NCBI GenBank assembly: GCA_014529385.2
Contig: CM043942.1
Coordinates: forward strand, 25,920,469-25,984,468
DNA length: 64,000 nt
Direction: 5' to 3'
Origin: Adiantum capillus-veneris
Taxonomy: Eukaryota; Streptophyta; Polypodiopsida; Polypodiales; Pteridaceae
Position 1 is the stretch's first letter, and every line of letters starts with the position of its first letter. The notes beneath the pieces are model-generated. The model searched no databases. It saw only the letters and a list, made by a program, of their open reading frames with translations, and was not told where the DNA came from. The position numbers and the translations under genes are program-made. Below, in pieces: positions 11,326-22,482 of the stretch.

Positions 11326-12646
11326 CACTAGGTTGGTAACCTAACAGGACATAAAAGTGTCCTTTCAAGGTTTTGAAAAAAACCTCCCAAACCATAGTAG
11401 ATCCACTCATTTTGTAAAATCCTTTCATGAGGTTATAGTTCAAGGCCTACTACACATGGAAAAAATAAGAAACTTGTAAAATTTATCATCTTTTGGTCAC
11501 ACCAAGCCTTCAAAGTTGATGGACCAGTACATTTTCATCAAAACAGTCATTTCTTACGCTTTGTTGCATAAAAATAAGGTTAGGGATTTTTGTAGGACTT
11601 GAGATAAATTCCCTAGTTAACTTCAGTGGGTTGGTGATCAGAACATATGATTGCTTCTCACTCACTATTTTTTGTTTTTCCAAAAGAAATAGGTACAAAA
11701 AAGTTCAATTTTTACCATTCTGCAAACCTATCATTATAGTTTCTATAGCCACGCTCAATACAAATAATATATGCATGTTTTCTTAGTTTCCTATTGTCCT
11801 TTAGGTTCATAAGGAGCCATGGAGCATGTCAAAAGAATAATACATCTCTTACCAAGGGGAATCTTGGGGACAAAGATGAAGTGCTAAATACAACAAACAT
11901 GAAAAAGCTGGGTTCAACATTATGAGTTGTAGAATCCCATAGAAACTATTCAATATCTAGCCAAATTTGATCCTTATGACTAGATATGGTTACTACCTAC
12001 AAAATGCATGTAGTTGTCACAAGAAACTAGCAATATTGAAAAAGCTATACTTGATATACTAGAATGTTTCGTTTTCTTCTATAATTGAAAAAATCAACCA
12101 TCGTTGTCTACTATGCAAAATAGGGTATTAGGTGCCCCAAAACTCAAGGAATAGTAGCTTTATGTTACAATATGCAACATAGAAAATCAAAACTGCATTT
12201 GGATATCATGAAAGCCACCAAAAAAATCATAGAAGAGCTAAAATTGGCTAAAAAACAAGATTTGACAATTTTTGTAATTTGGTCATAACTTACAACTTTA
12301 ACATTTATTTCTCCCTAGAAGCATCAGGACATGTTGAGAACTACTAAAGATAGTTCTCTAGCATTATAGACCTCACAAACATGAATTCTAGAGTGGTATA
12401 GTTGCAAAAAGTTGAAAAAAGCCAAAAACAAGACCCGTTTTTTCACACAGTTTAGGTTGTGAAATGTTGTGCAAGAACAAGGTGAAAGATGGAATTGATA
12501 TTCCAAAAACATGTCAATTTTTTTTCAGCTCATGAGACAACTTTCTAGACAGATAGCACCTCAAAATGCATTTTGAAACTCTTGACATAATTCAAGGAAA
12601 ATGGTCACTTAACAGGACATAAAAGTGTCCCATTACCAACCTAGTG
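11326..12646. mobile_element. Non-autonomous CACTA-like DNA element in G2 leader
   Basis: The ends are CACTAGGTTGGTAA (11326-11339) and its exact complement TTACCAACCTAGTG (12633-12646), a 14-bp perfect terminal inverted repeat. TTAA flanks both sides (11322-11325 and 12647-12650). Just inside each end lies AACAGGACATAAAAGTGTCC (11343-11362 and 12611-12630), itself a near-palindrome, like the subterminal repeats of CACTA elements. The 1.3-kb interior is AT-rich and non-coding. CACTA elements normally duplicate 3 bp, so the 4-bp TTAA is unusual, and another superfamily is possible. Confidence 0.75.
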
Positions 12647-13024
12647 TTAAATTAAAGAGCAAAGAAAGCTATGAGTGAGGTACAAGATAGTATTTTGTTC
12701 TTTGATTTTTCACATTCTTGGAAAGGGCCGTTCCACCACACACATTGTTGTTATTTCTGTACTGTTAAGTTCAATTATGTTTGCACATTCATTTCACTTG
12801 TAGGAGTAGGTTAGGTAACAAATTACACCATCATTTGTGGCCAAAAGGATCGAGGGAAAAACTGTCGAAAACCTCATTTTGGTGTGGAAGACCATAACTC
12901 GAGAAAATTGAAGAAGTGATGGTCAGAGCTTCAAAACTGGACCAGACCCAATAAAACTTTCAAGAAAGGGATAAAAACACTTGTTGAAAAACACTGTGAA
13001 AAAACCTGTCAAAAATCTTGCCCA

Positions 13025-14165
13025 ACATGGATCGCGATCCATGTACCTTTTTGGCAAAATGTGCTAAAATTATTTCCTCTACTTAGAACAGGCTCTTAGG
13101 CATCAGAACATTGAGTTTGGTGAGAAGAAGAGGACCAGAAGATCATAAAGATCAAGATTGGGGTGATCAGACAAAAAACCTTGGAGAAAAGGGGAAAACA
13201 AGGAAACATTGAACTTTTAATTGGCCGAATCCAAAAAGAGATTAGAATTGGGACCAACTAGAAACAAGGAATCCACTGAACCAAATTTCATTCCCAGGTT
13301 GCTTCCCAACATGGATCGCAATCCATGTTCCAGGTAGGCATCTGACATCAAGATTTGACCAGTGTACTCCTGATCATTAGTTGAACAACTTTTCCAAAAG
13401 GAGCCATAGACAAAAAGTGAAAAAAGCTGGTCAAATACCAGAAAAGGAGTAGTTTGCAAAAAACTGCAAAACAGACACAAACCTTTGCTTTTCACTTGGA
13501 AAAAACTGACCAAATCCAAAAATATTTGGGGAATAGCATCATCATAGCTTGTGTGATTAGCTCACAAAGTGTCAGTCCAAAATCATGCCAAACATGGATC
13601 GCGATCCATGTACCTTTTTGGAAGTTTGAGCTGATAAAAGACAAGTAGGGAACTGATAACAATTGGAACACTTTCTCCTAAATGACCCTTATCAGAAAAT
13701 CTCAAAAAGAGGGCAAAAGGTGGCAAAAATCAGGACAAGGGAGGAAACCACTGACTTAAACCCTAAAACTGACTTTTGCCTGTCCTAAAAAGCTTTAAAA
13801 CATTTAAAAACCATATAGGCAGCATCACTAGGCCAAGGACTAGCTATAGGACAAAATTCAATGTATTTTGACACAAAGGTACATGGATCGCGATCCATGT
13901 TCCTCTGACACAAATTGACACCAAACTAGTACCATAGCTAGAGAGTATCACAGAGAGTCTAGTGGTCCTTCTAGAGTTGAAATTGGGTGCAAGAAACCCT
14001 TCCAAAAGCTCAGAACTGATAGGAGCTCAGGCAAAGTGACAAAATCAACTTAGCCTAGAGATTCATTTCTGAAAATTTTAATACCATAAGATCCATTAAC
14101 CATGCTGAAGCTAAGGGTATAAACAAAAGTTCAAATGGCTTCCCAACATGGATCGCAATCCATGT
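13025..14165. repeat. Five dispersed copies of palindrome ACATGGATCGCGATCCATGT (5' set)
   Basis: Copies are at 13025-13044, 13309-13328 (one change), 13592-13611, 13881-13900 and 14146-14165 (one change). Most share flanks: CCCA or CCAA before and (A/T)CC then a T-rich run after. Spacing is 240-290 bases. The exact copies are perfect self-complementary 20-mers with a central TCGCGA. Function unknown; see also the set at 33741-34861. Confidence 0.9.
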
Positions 14166-14682
14166 ACCTCTGAGCCAGAACAAAGACAGAAACTTACCAC
14201 ACAAGGAGCTAGGCCATAGCAATCAGGTTCTTCTTTCAAAATTGAAATTGGATCGAAATTGTGGAGGTTGTGTAGGGAATTGTGTGCCAAGTTTTGTCGA
14301 ACAAAAGTAAAAATTGACAAGAACATTTGTAAGCTTATAGCTATCAAGCACATTCTTGACAAATTATAGGTACTAGAAGATATTTCCAACAACAAGCAGG
14401 AACAAACGGGAGATTCAAACTATATAATGAGGTAACTCGGTTTGGATTTTTCTTGTTACCCATTCTTCATGAATCTGTGATCAGGAAGATTGTACCAAAA
14501 TAGGAACCACAACATCTTTTATCAAGGGAGTAATCACTCAAAAGAAGAAAGCGTGAATCAGAGACCATTACCACCTTTGGAACCCATTTTGGAGGAGAAT
14601 TTCTCTAACACTTCGCCTGAGAGATCATACGGCCTCATGACTGAAAGATTCTAACAAGTCAAACCCTAAGGGAGCAGATTCG

Positions 14683-15325
14683 ATGGGTGCAGGTCCTTCA
14701 CAGCCCACATCTGATCTAAAGTTGTTGTATCTAAAGTTTCAATTTGAAAATGTGCTAAAAGCCAAAATCTATAAGGATGGAATGGACCGCTGCTATGTTA
14801 AGCTAGAAAATAGGCCAAGCGAGTTCAAAGACCTTGTAAATGTTGATTATGATGGGGATATGTATTTCGATCAAGAGGGAATGATGTACTTAGTGATTCA
14901 TAACCCGTATATTGTGGATAAATGGGGAATGACCAGCACTAAGGACAAAGTAGATAATGAACCGGCCGATGCACCACCCAAAATGGAGAAACAAAACGCG
15001 GTACTCAGATGCACCAATGAGACTGAGCGCCTTAACACAGACAACACATATATGTGGGGCTTTATAAGTTCAATAATGGAGACCAAACACTCTATTACAG
15101 ATGTAATGAGCCCCGCCTCAAGGAATTAACCGATCGGAAAAACTTGTATGTTTACACTTACACGGAGGGTAGAAGTATTCAGGTGGTCATAATGGACAAG
15201 TATGCCCGAAAGTACTCCCCAATGGACCAGAAGGAGTTAGAGAGATATACATATTTTGGAGGACCACTCCACCAATACTATGTAAATCCGAAAGCTGGAA
15301 AAACCACGACCACTCACATCAAACC
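14683..15325 (+). pseudogene. G2 gag N-terminal part, split by G3
   Basis: An ATG at 14683 opens a frame (MGAGPSQPTSDLKLLYLKF) that is not itself a recognised domain. The frame shifts near 15060, from frame 1 (through TDNTYMWG) to frame 3 (YKFNNGDQTLYYRCNEP, through YFGGPLHQYYVNPKAG). G3 is inserted at 15325. Joining across G3 and one copy of AAACC keeps this frame open into 24175, so it is the true N terminus of the G2 gag rather than a separate gene. Function before the capsid region is unknown. Confidence 0.7.
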
Positions 15326-16953
15326 TGTCATAAAATCTAATATCTAACCAACCCAAATGATTTTCTCATATTAAATTGATCACTTAATGTGGGAGAATAA
15401 ACGGGAACAATTGTTAAGATATAAATATGTGCTTATAGATCTATCTCAACACGGGGCCAATAGTAAAGGGGCCCAAATGGGAGATGGTCTATCAAGGGCA
15501 AGGCTAACCAATGGAGCATAAGACCTTAGGGTTAGCTTCATTGAAGACCTCCAATAATGTGTGTAAAATTCCTTTGACCTTAGGTAAGCTAGGGCTGAGC
15601 TTGAGGTGGGAACCCGGCCCAAGCTCGAGGTGCTTGACCTGCTTGAGGTGCTTGTCGTGCTTGAGGTGTTTGTCTTGCTTGAGGTGCTTGATTAATGTGC
15701 TTGAGGTGCTTGACTTACTCCATGCTTGAGGTGCTTGACTTGCCGCTTGATTAAGGTGCTTGAGGTGCCTTGACATGCTTGCCTGAGATGCTTGTGGGAA
15801 TACCCCCTAGTCCAAGTGCTTTGTCATGCTTGATGACTAAGGTGCTTGAGCTCCTAAAGTCAAAAGCATCCCTACAAGAGGGGGGGCGAGCCCTTTTCCT
15901 AGGGATTAGAGAGAGAACACACACTCACACTCACAAGGGAAGCCCCAGCTTGAAGAGGCAGCAAGGACACATGTCAGGTCCCTACCCATGTTACCTTCAT
16001 GTGTTGCTTGAAGCCTATTGGCTAGGCTTCAAAGGGGTCCAATGATAAATTACTTGAATTATCTAATTGTTTTTGCATTTATCAAGTCCTCTCTCTCAAA
16101 GGGGAAAGGGGGACACTTGTCCCAAGGCTATCCCTGTTGCTTGTAATGGCTTCTGCTTGTGATTGGCTAGACCTGGAGGGGTCCAATCAGCTTCAAGCAT
16201 GAGCTACAAGGGGGGGTCGACCCAAGCAAGCTAGGGGGGTGCTTAGGGGGTATACTCACCCACACACACTCACAAGCACTCTCATTGTGTGCTATGCAAA
16301 GTGGAAGAGCTCCCTCTCCAAGCAAGTAAAGGTTGAGAGCCTACACCAACACTCTTGGCTATGGAGTGCAAATCCAACCAAGAGCCATGCTTGAATGCTT
16401 AAGCTTGCCATCTCCTTCTTCTTCATTACTATGCTATTATGTATGCTAGCAACAAGAGTATGATAAGTGAGGAACTAATTCTTTCTCCTACGAAATGTTT
16501 CTTCTTCCTCTTCCCTACCCTCATTCCCTGCTAGCTCTCTCCACCTTTGAAGGTGTTTGAGGTCTTGGGACTGAGGCTTGGTATAGTTAAAGCTTTCTTC
16601 AAGTTTAGGTTATGCTATGATGGTGATGCATGAAGCTTTCCATCTTCATTGCTTCACCTAGGTCACAAGGAACACAATGAATGTATTGTAACAAGTCTCT
16701 CTTTATGTGAGAAATCATAATACAAATGCCTATTGGAGGGGGGACCGGCTCCACATAAATCCGGTCCTCAACTATTGTCATGTTCTCTAAATTCTCTCTC
16801 TTGCAAAAGTATTGTCTATGCCAAGTTAACTAATTGCTATAATTATGTTGCTATCTTCAATTATGTCTACCCGCTATGCTCACAAAATCATTTCTTGAAA
16901 GTACTCTCATTAAACTCCGCTACTCTCAAATTGAATAGGCAAATTCCATTACA
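15326..16953 (+). repeat. 5' LTR of G3 with internal minisatellite
   Basis: The 1628-bp LTR contains a minisatellite at about 15597-15790 built from variants of GCTTGAGGTGCTTGAC. The copy in the 3' LTR is longer. Open frames over the minisatellite are by-products of the repeat. Confidence 0.95.
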
Positions 16954-16954
16954 T

Positions 16955-16966
16955 TGGTATCAGAGC
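16955..16966 (+). other. Primer binding site of G3 (tRNA-iMet)
   Basis: TGGTATCAGAGC, one base after the 5' LTR, is the standard plant initiator-Met primer site. Confidence 0.95.
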
Positions 16967-17367
16967 ATTTGGTTTCTCTTTTCTTGCTTAAGAAGAGAGG
17001 TCCTTAAGTAGCCTATAAATGGTTGATGTTTTTAATTATAATAGGGTAAGTGGAATTGGGATCTATTATCGGTTTTGTTGAGCCCACTATGTGGGGGATG
17101 GTGCACACCTCGGGAGCTTTGGACTTAATAATGGAGTCTTTCTAGACTTGCCTACGGCTTTACCATTATTGAGCCATAAGAAGTCCGAAAGGAGCTAACC
17201 CTTGGCAACTCTTCTATGTTAGACCTACTCCTCTACTCTCTATAATTAACCACTTTGAGCCATGGGTGTAGATACTTAAGAGCCGATTTTCAAAGGCTAA
17301 GAGAAGTGGCAACTAAGGTTTTGTATTGCCAAAGCATACACTAAGTATAAACATAAATTTTGTTAAC
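16967..17367 (+). other. Leader of G3
   Basis: A 400-base untranslated leader lies between the primer site and the gag ATG. I see no further feature in it. Confidence 0.7.
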
Positions 17368-19383
17368 ATGGCTGACAATAATCAAGAGAGTAGAATGAAC
17401 ATTGATAGCTTTGATTTTGCACATGAAGGTGCTAATGATGATGCTCCCATGTTTGTGAATTATCTCGTCAGTAGGTTGCAACAGGCTATGGGCAACCCTG
17501 TTTTGCAAGCCGAAGTTACTCAACAACTTCGTGCTTATGGAATTTCCCTTCCTCTCCCAGAGGAGAGAGAGATTAGGAGGCCTCTTGAAGAGACCCCCAA
17601 AAGAAGACTCTCTCCCATTCGAGAGGAGGAATCCAAAGAGAAAGAAAGCAATGACAGACTAAGTTCTTCTGAAGATGTGGCTCCACGAAGACGGCGGTCT
17701 AGACGATCGCCTACTCCTCCCAATAGGAAAAGAGAAACCTATAGTTCTTATCCTCATCACTCTGAAAGGCAAGAGAGGAAAAAAAGGAAGAAAAGGGGTA
17801 GGAAGAGGTCACCCCCGTATCCTTCTTCTTCACCTTCCTCCTCTTTCAATGAAAGTTATGGCTATTCTCCTAGAGAATACAAGAGGGTAGGACATCGCAA
17901 ATCATTTCCTGCATGGCGAAGGTCACAAAAGCTAAAGAAGTTCAAGCAGGGAGGAAAGAGTATCTCTTTTTTCACCTATGATGGCACCTTTGGTGCTACC
18001 GACAAAGTGTTGGCCTTCATCCAGCAATTTGATGCGGCCTTTGGGGACGAGGGCTTCACAGAGTCCTCCAAGCTATGCCATGTAGCTATGCGCTTCCAAA
18101 AATCAGCTCGTCAATGGTGGGCTAGCCTTCGTGGCAATGGAGAAGCCCCAAAGACATGGAAAACTTTACGAGTTTCCATCATGAAGCAATTTCTTCCAAG
18201 TGATACTAAAGATAAAGTTCTTACCGAATGGCGCGGCTTGAAGCTTCTCTCTCATGAGTCTATCAACAAGTATGTAGACAAGTTTTGGGATTTACATCTC
18301 AAAGCTACTGTCTTTCAAAAGATAGACTTTGACGAACAAAGACAGCAATTCTGTGCGGGATTACCTGAAGAGATGGCCGAATACATCAACTCTCAACGGC
18401 CCGGTACTATTACCGAAGTAATCCACCACACCATGGTTGCTTCACGCATCAATTTCCATCAAGGGGCTAGACGTAATGTCAAGCCCATGGAAAACAAAGA
18501 TAAAAATGATGCAAAGGGGAAATCCAATGCTCAAAATAATTCCCAAGGCACTTCCCACAACAACAACAACAACAACAACAATCGGTCCAAGGAGAAGGGA
18601 GTTTACAAAGGTAAAAACAAACTCTCTCATGAAGAGCTTGAAGGTTTTCGCAAGGACCATAAGTGTTTCAAGTGTGGAGAGCAAGGACATGGCTATCGTT
18701 CTTGCGCCAAGAAGAATACTCGCAATGAAACTCCTAGGGCTTCCACCATCGAAGCTCCAAAAGAGGATGGTCATTGCAAAGGATCATCACTTTCCTATGC
18801 GTGGGGAAAGGTAAGAGAGCATGATTCCTTCATTTTGTTTGACCCAGGCTCTACTCTCAACTTCATATCAATAGAGTTGGCCACCAAGTTGGGCATTCAA
18901 GCTTTTGAGATGGGAGATATAGTAACAGCCGATGCAGCTTTCAAGGGACAACAAGCCTCTGTTACTCCCTTGATTGGGAATTTGAGGCTTCATGTCCAAA
19001 GATATGTCGACAAAGAAGACTTCTTCATCTCTCCTCTCCAACATCAGGATGTTATCCTAGGGGCACCATGGTTTGATCGCATGGCTACCTACAGGGGAAA
19101 GAACATGTATATAGATGCTAGTGAGCGTGGTCGCACCATTCCACTTGTAAATCCTCTTTCTTTTGATAAATCAATGAAGAGCTCAGTTTCTGCGTACATG
19201 ATTTATGTTAAAGAGTCTCTAAAAGCTAATAATGTTTTATCAAATGAAAATGATAGGAATCAAGAAGAGTTAGAATTGTCTACTTTTCTAAAAGCATTCC
19301 AAGATGTGTTCATCGATGATATCCCTATGGACCTACCTCCAAAACGAGGAAATGATGACCATCGTATTGAGCTCCTTCCATGA
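17368..19383 (+). CDS. G3 gag-protease polyprotein (671 aa before TGA)
   Basis: The first in-frame ATG is 17368 (MADNNQESRMNID). Order: an acidic N terminus, an Arg/Ser-rich basic region (about codons 85-205), the retrotransposon capsid domain (from FFTYDGTFGATDKVLAF to RINFHQG), an Asn run encoded by AAC repeats (near 18560), a zinc knuckle CFKCGEQGHGYRSC (CX2CX4HX4C, Cys codon at 18664) and a retropepsin with the DPGS signature (Asp codon at 18841) and VILGAPWF. Gag packages RNA in virus-like particles; the protease matures the polyprotein. The frame ends at TGA 19381-19383, where related elements continue into RT with a glycine codon. The stop is therefore probably a GGA-to-TGA mutation, although suppression cannot be excluded. 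Confidence 0.9.
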   Translation: MADNNQESRMNIDSFDFAHEGANDDAPMFVNYLVSRLQQAMGNPVLQAEVTQQLRAYGISLPLPEEREIRRPLEETPKRRLSPIREEESKEKESNDRLSSSEDVAPRRRRSRRSPTPPNRKRETYSSYPHHSERQERKKRKKRGRKRSPPYPSSSPSSSFNESYGYSPREYKRVGHRKSFPAWRRSQKLKKFKQGGKSISFFTYDGTFGATDKVLAFIQQFDAAFGDEGFTESSKLCHVAMRFQKSARQWWASLRGNGEAPKTWKTLRVSIMKQFLPSDTKDKVLTEWRGLKLLSHESINKYVDKFWDLHLKATVFQKIDFDEQRQQFCAGLPEEMAEYINSQRPGTITEVIHHTMVASRINFHQGARRNVKPMENKDKNDAKGKSNAQNNSQGTSHNNNNNNNNRSKEKGVYKGKNKLSHEELEGFRKDHKCFKCGEQGHGYRSCAKKNTRNETPRASTIEAPKEDGHCKGSSLSYAWGKVREHDSFILFDPGSTLNFISIELATKLGIQAFEMGDIVTADAAFKGQQASVTPLIGNLRLHVQRYVDKEDFFISPLQHQDVILGAPWFDRMATYRGKNMYIDASERGRTIPLVNPLSFDKSMKSSVSAYMIYVKESLKANNVLSNENDRNQEELELSTFLKAFQDVFIDDIPMDLPPKRGNDDHRIELLP

Positions 19384-22122
19384 AGCTCACCGCCTAACAA
19401 ACCTCCTTATCGAGTCTCACAAGCTCAACAAGAGGAGATTATGAGGCAAGTACAGGAATTGGTAGACAAAGAGATGGTGAGGCCTATTTCCTCTCCCTTT
19501 TGTTCTCCAGTCCTTTTAGTGCAAAAGAAGGATGGTACATACCGTATGTGTGTGGACTATCGAGCACTAAACCATATCACTATCAAAAACAAATTTCCCG
19601 TGCCTCGGGTAGAAGATCTGTTTGATAAGCTACAAGGCGCTACCTACTTCAGTAGGATTGACCTTAAGAGTGGCTATCATCAAATAAGGATAGTGGAAGA
19701 AGATATCCTAAAGACCGCGTTTCGCACAACATTTGGTCTTTATGAATATCTAGTCATGCCTTTTGGCTTGACTAATGCACCAGCTACTTTCAATCGTCTC
19801 ATGGAGAATATTTTTAGACCATATCGTAAATTCACTGGAGTGTTCTTTGATGATATCATCATCTACTCCAAATCTTTGGAGGAACATAAGCAACATCTCC
19901 AAGTGATTTTTCAAGCCTTGTGGGAAAACAAACTTTTTCTCAACCAAAAGAAAAGTGAATTCTTCCTTCAAGAGATTCAATATCTAGGTCATATTATCTC
20001 TCACGATGGTATTCGTATGGATCCATCAAAGTTAGAGGTAATAAAATCATGGCCTAACCCAAGGAATCTACATGAGCTAAGAATCTTTATTGGTATGTGT
20101 GCATACTATAGACGCTTCATAGCAAAATTCTCTCAAGTAGCAGGACCACTACACGACTTAACAAAGAAGAACGTTAAGTTTGTATGGACTGCTAAGGAGA
20201 AAAATGCTTTTGAAAAACTCAGAGAGAAGCTTACTTCCCAACCAATCCTCGTGCTTCCGGATCTCTCAAAGCCATTTGAGGTCCAATGTGATGCGTGTGG
20301 TGATTGCCTTGGAGCGGTTTTGCTTCAAGAAGGGCATGCCATAGCATATGAGAGCCGAAGGCTCAATAGTGATGAACGAGTCTTGGGCATTTATGAGAAA
20401 GAGCTTTTAGTTGTTCTACATGCCCTAGACACATGGAAGCACTATCTATTGGGGACTTCATTTATCCTACGAACCGACCACCAAAGTCTCAAGTATTTCA
20501 TGACGCAAACCAAGTTTTCCGACAAACAAATGAGGTGGGCAAATTTTATTTCGCAATTTAATTTCCATATTGCTCACATAGCTGGTAAGCACAATCAAGT
20601 TGCCGATGCACTTTCACGACGACCAAAAGTTAATGCGGTGTCTATAGCTACTCACAATGATCTATCCTGTATGATAGATGAGTATGCTACTGACGCTGAC
20701 TTTAGAGACATAAGGTCAGCCCTTGCTTTGGGGAAGAAAGAGGAACCATTCACCTTGCAGGATGGTTATCTTCTCCACGGAAATAGGCTACGTGTTACCC
20801 ATTCCCTTCGTGAGAAGGTTATGTATGAATCCCATGCTCCTCCATATGCAGGGCATAGAGGTATTCAACCTACTCTCCGAGGAGTAGAGACGTATTTCTA
20901 TTGGCCTACCATGAAAGTGGACATACAAGAGTATGTTTCAAAATGTGTAGTATGCCAAAAGACCAAGTATGATAGAGGGAAGCAACCTGGATTACTCCAA
21001 CCATTGCCTATTCCAAATTCACCATGGGAGAGTATATCCATGAATTTCATCTTTGGATTACCCAAGTCTATCCATGGGAATACAGGAATATGGACAATAG
21101 TCGACAGGTTTAGAAAGCAAGCACATTTTATTCCTGTCAAAAAGACTATTAAGGCACATCAAATGGTAACTCTCTTCATATCTCAGATTTTCAAGCACCA
21201 TGGATTACCCACATCCATCGTGTCAGATAGAGATCCGAGAATGACCAGTAATTTCTGGAAAGGTCTCTTTGAAAATCTAGGAACAAGATTGAATTTCTCT
21301 TCGGCCTATCACCCACAAACGGATGGCCAAAGTGAGATAGCCAATCTTACGATACTCGATCTACTCAAGACTTATGTTACCGAAGTAGATCAACGCTCAC
21401 AATGGGAAAATTATTTACCTCTAGTAGAGTATGCCTACAATAATAATGTACATACTTCTACGGGGAAAGCACCTTTCGAGATCATAGAGGGAAGACCTAA
21501 AAGTCCCTTGCTACTCAAAGTACATGGGAAGATCTTCGCCGCCGATGAATATAGCCGTGACCTACAAGAATCTTTTCAAAATATTAGGGAGGCTATAGCC
21601 ATCTCTCAACAAAGGCAAAAAGATGCTGCTGATAAGCACAGAAGAGCCTTAATGTTCAAAGAAAATGATTGGGTCTTACTCAAGTTTCCTAAGGCTCGAT
21701 TAAGGCAAACGACGGGCAAAAATCCTACGGGCCATCAAAAGTATTATGCTAAACTAGCAAAAAGATACTATGGTCCTTTCCAAATCTTGAAGCCTATCAA
21801 TGAGATGGCTTATCAACTCAAGTTGCCCAACCATTGGCTTATACACAATGCCTTTCATGTAAGCCTACTTAAGCCCTACAAAGGAGAGTCACCAATTGAA
21901 CCAATTATTGAAGACCCTCCCAAAGTTGAAGACCAAGAAGAGGTGCTACAACCCGAAGCTGTCCTTCGGCATGAAGACAAGGTACTACGACATGGTAAGA
22001 TAATCCGACGGTATCTTATTAAGTTCCAAAATTATCCTTTTGAAGATGCTAAATGGATGCAAGGAGTACAACTTAAGGATAGTATGAACCTTGTCAATGC
22101 TTACAATGATACATTAGAGTAA
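19384..22122 (+). pseudogene. G3 pol: RT, RNase H, integrase, chromodomain
   Basis: This stays in the gag frame after the TGA; the first ATG is 19441 but is not a natural start. Order: RT with YRMCVDYRALN, MPFGLTNAPATF and FFDD (Asp codons 19849 and 19852); RNase H (QCDACGDCLGAVL, ELLVV, TDHQSL); integrase HHCC zinc module (HAPPYAGHRG ... CVVCQ); integrase core; chromodomain-like C terminus near LRHGKIIRRYLIKFQNYPFEDAKW, which in chromoviruses steers insertion to marked chromatin. The first catalytic Asp of the DDE core reads Asn (AAT at 21043-21045, in SMNFIFGLP), while SDRDPR and GQSE are intact. The integrase is therefore probably dead. Ends at TAA 22120-22122. Confidence 0.93.
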
Positions 22123-22482
22123 GCAAATGTACAACTCTCTTTTAAATGACTCATGTTTTTGTCTTATAAGACTAATCCTCTTTTTAATTGTGCACAAATT
22201 TAACTAGTATGCATGCTTAGAATCATGTTTGTGATGACGACGTCTCTCAAACACCAAGTAGAATTTGTCACTCTACTTTGGGAGAATGAAATGGACTAAA
22301 GAGCAGACATGCTTGTGGCAGCTATGTCTCCCAAGCACCAAATGGATTAGTCATCCATCTTGGAAAGATGTCGTTGGGTAAAAAAGGGATCCTCTACCTG
22401 CTAAGTACGATTGACTAATGACTAAACCTTTATCTCTTCTACCTCATAGTCGCGGACGACTATGATTTCAAGAGAGAGGTAA
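22123..22482 (+). other. G3 3' untranslated region and polypurine tract
   Basis: 360 non-coding bases follow pol. They end in AAGAGAGAGGTAA just before the 3' LTR, a suitable polypurine tract for plus-strand priming. No other feature seen. Confidence 0.75.

Larger units (their letters stand above)
11149..14682 (+). other. Long 5' leader of G2
   Basis: About 3.5 kb separate the primer site from the first gag ATG at 14683. No reading frame with a recognisable domain is present; short ORFs such as 13454-13648 and 14111-14395 (minus) look like chance. The leader contains the CACTA-like element 11326-12646 and five copies of a 20-bp palindrome between 13025 and 14165. Without the DNA element the leader is about 2.2 kb. 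Long leaders are usual in giant plant Ty3 elements. Confidence 0.7.

Noticed and set aside
13025-14165. CRISPR-like array made by the 20-bp palindrome
   Set aside because: Spacing is irregular (240-290 bases here, up to 600 in the 3' set), the unit is a full palindrome with diverged copies, and it lies in a plant retrotransposon with no cas genes.
15504-15776. ORFs over the G3 LTR minisatellite (both strands)
   Set aside because: Repeat-encoded peptides inside an LTR, with the reading frame set by the repeat; no domain.
16955-16966. tRNA gene fragment
   Set aside because: The tRNA-complementary stretches at 11131, 16955 and 44741 are primer sites directly behind LTRs; no cloverleaf could be made around them.
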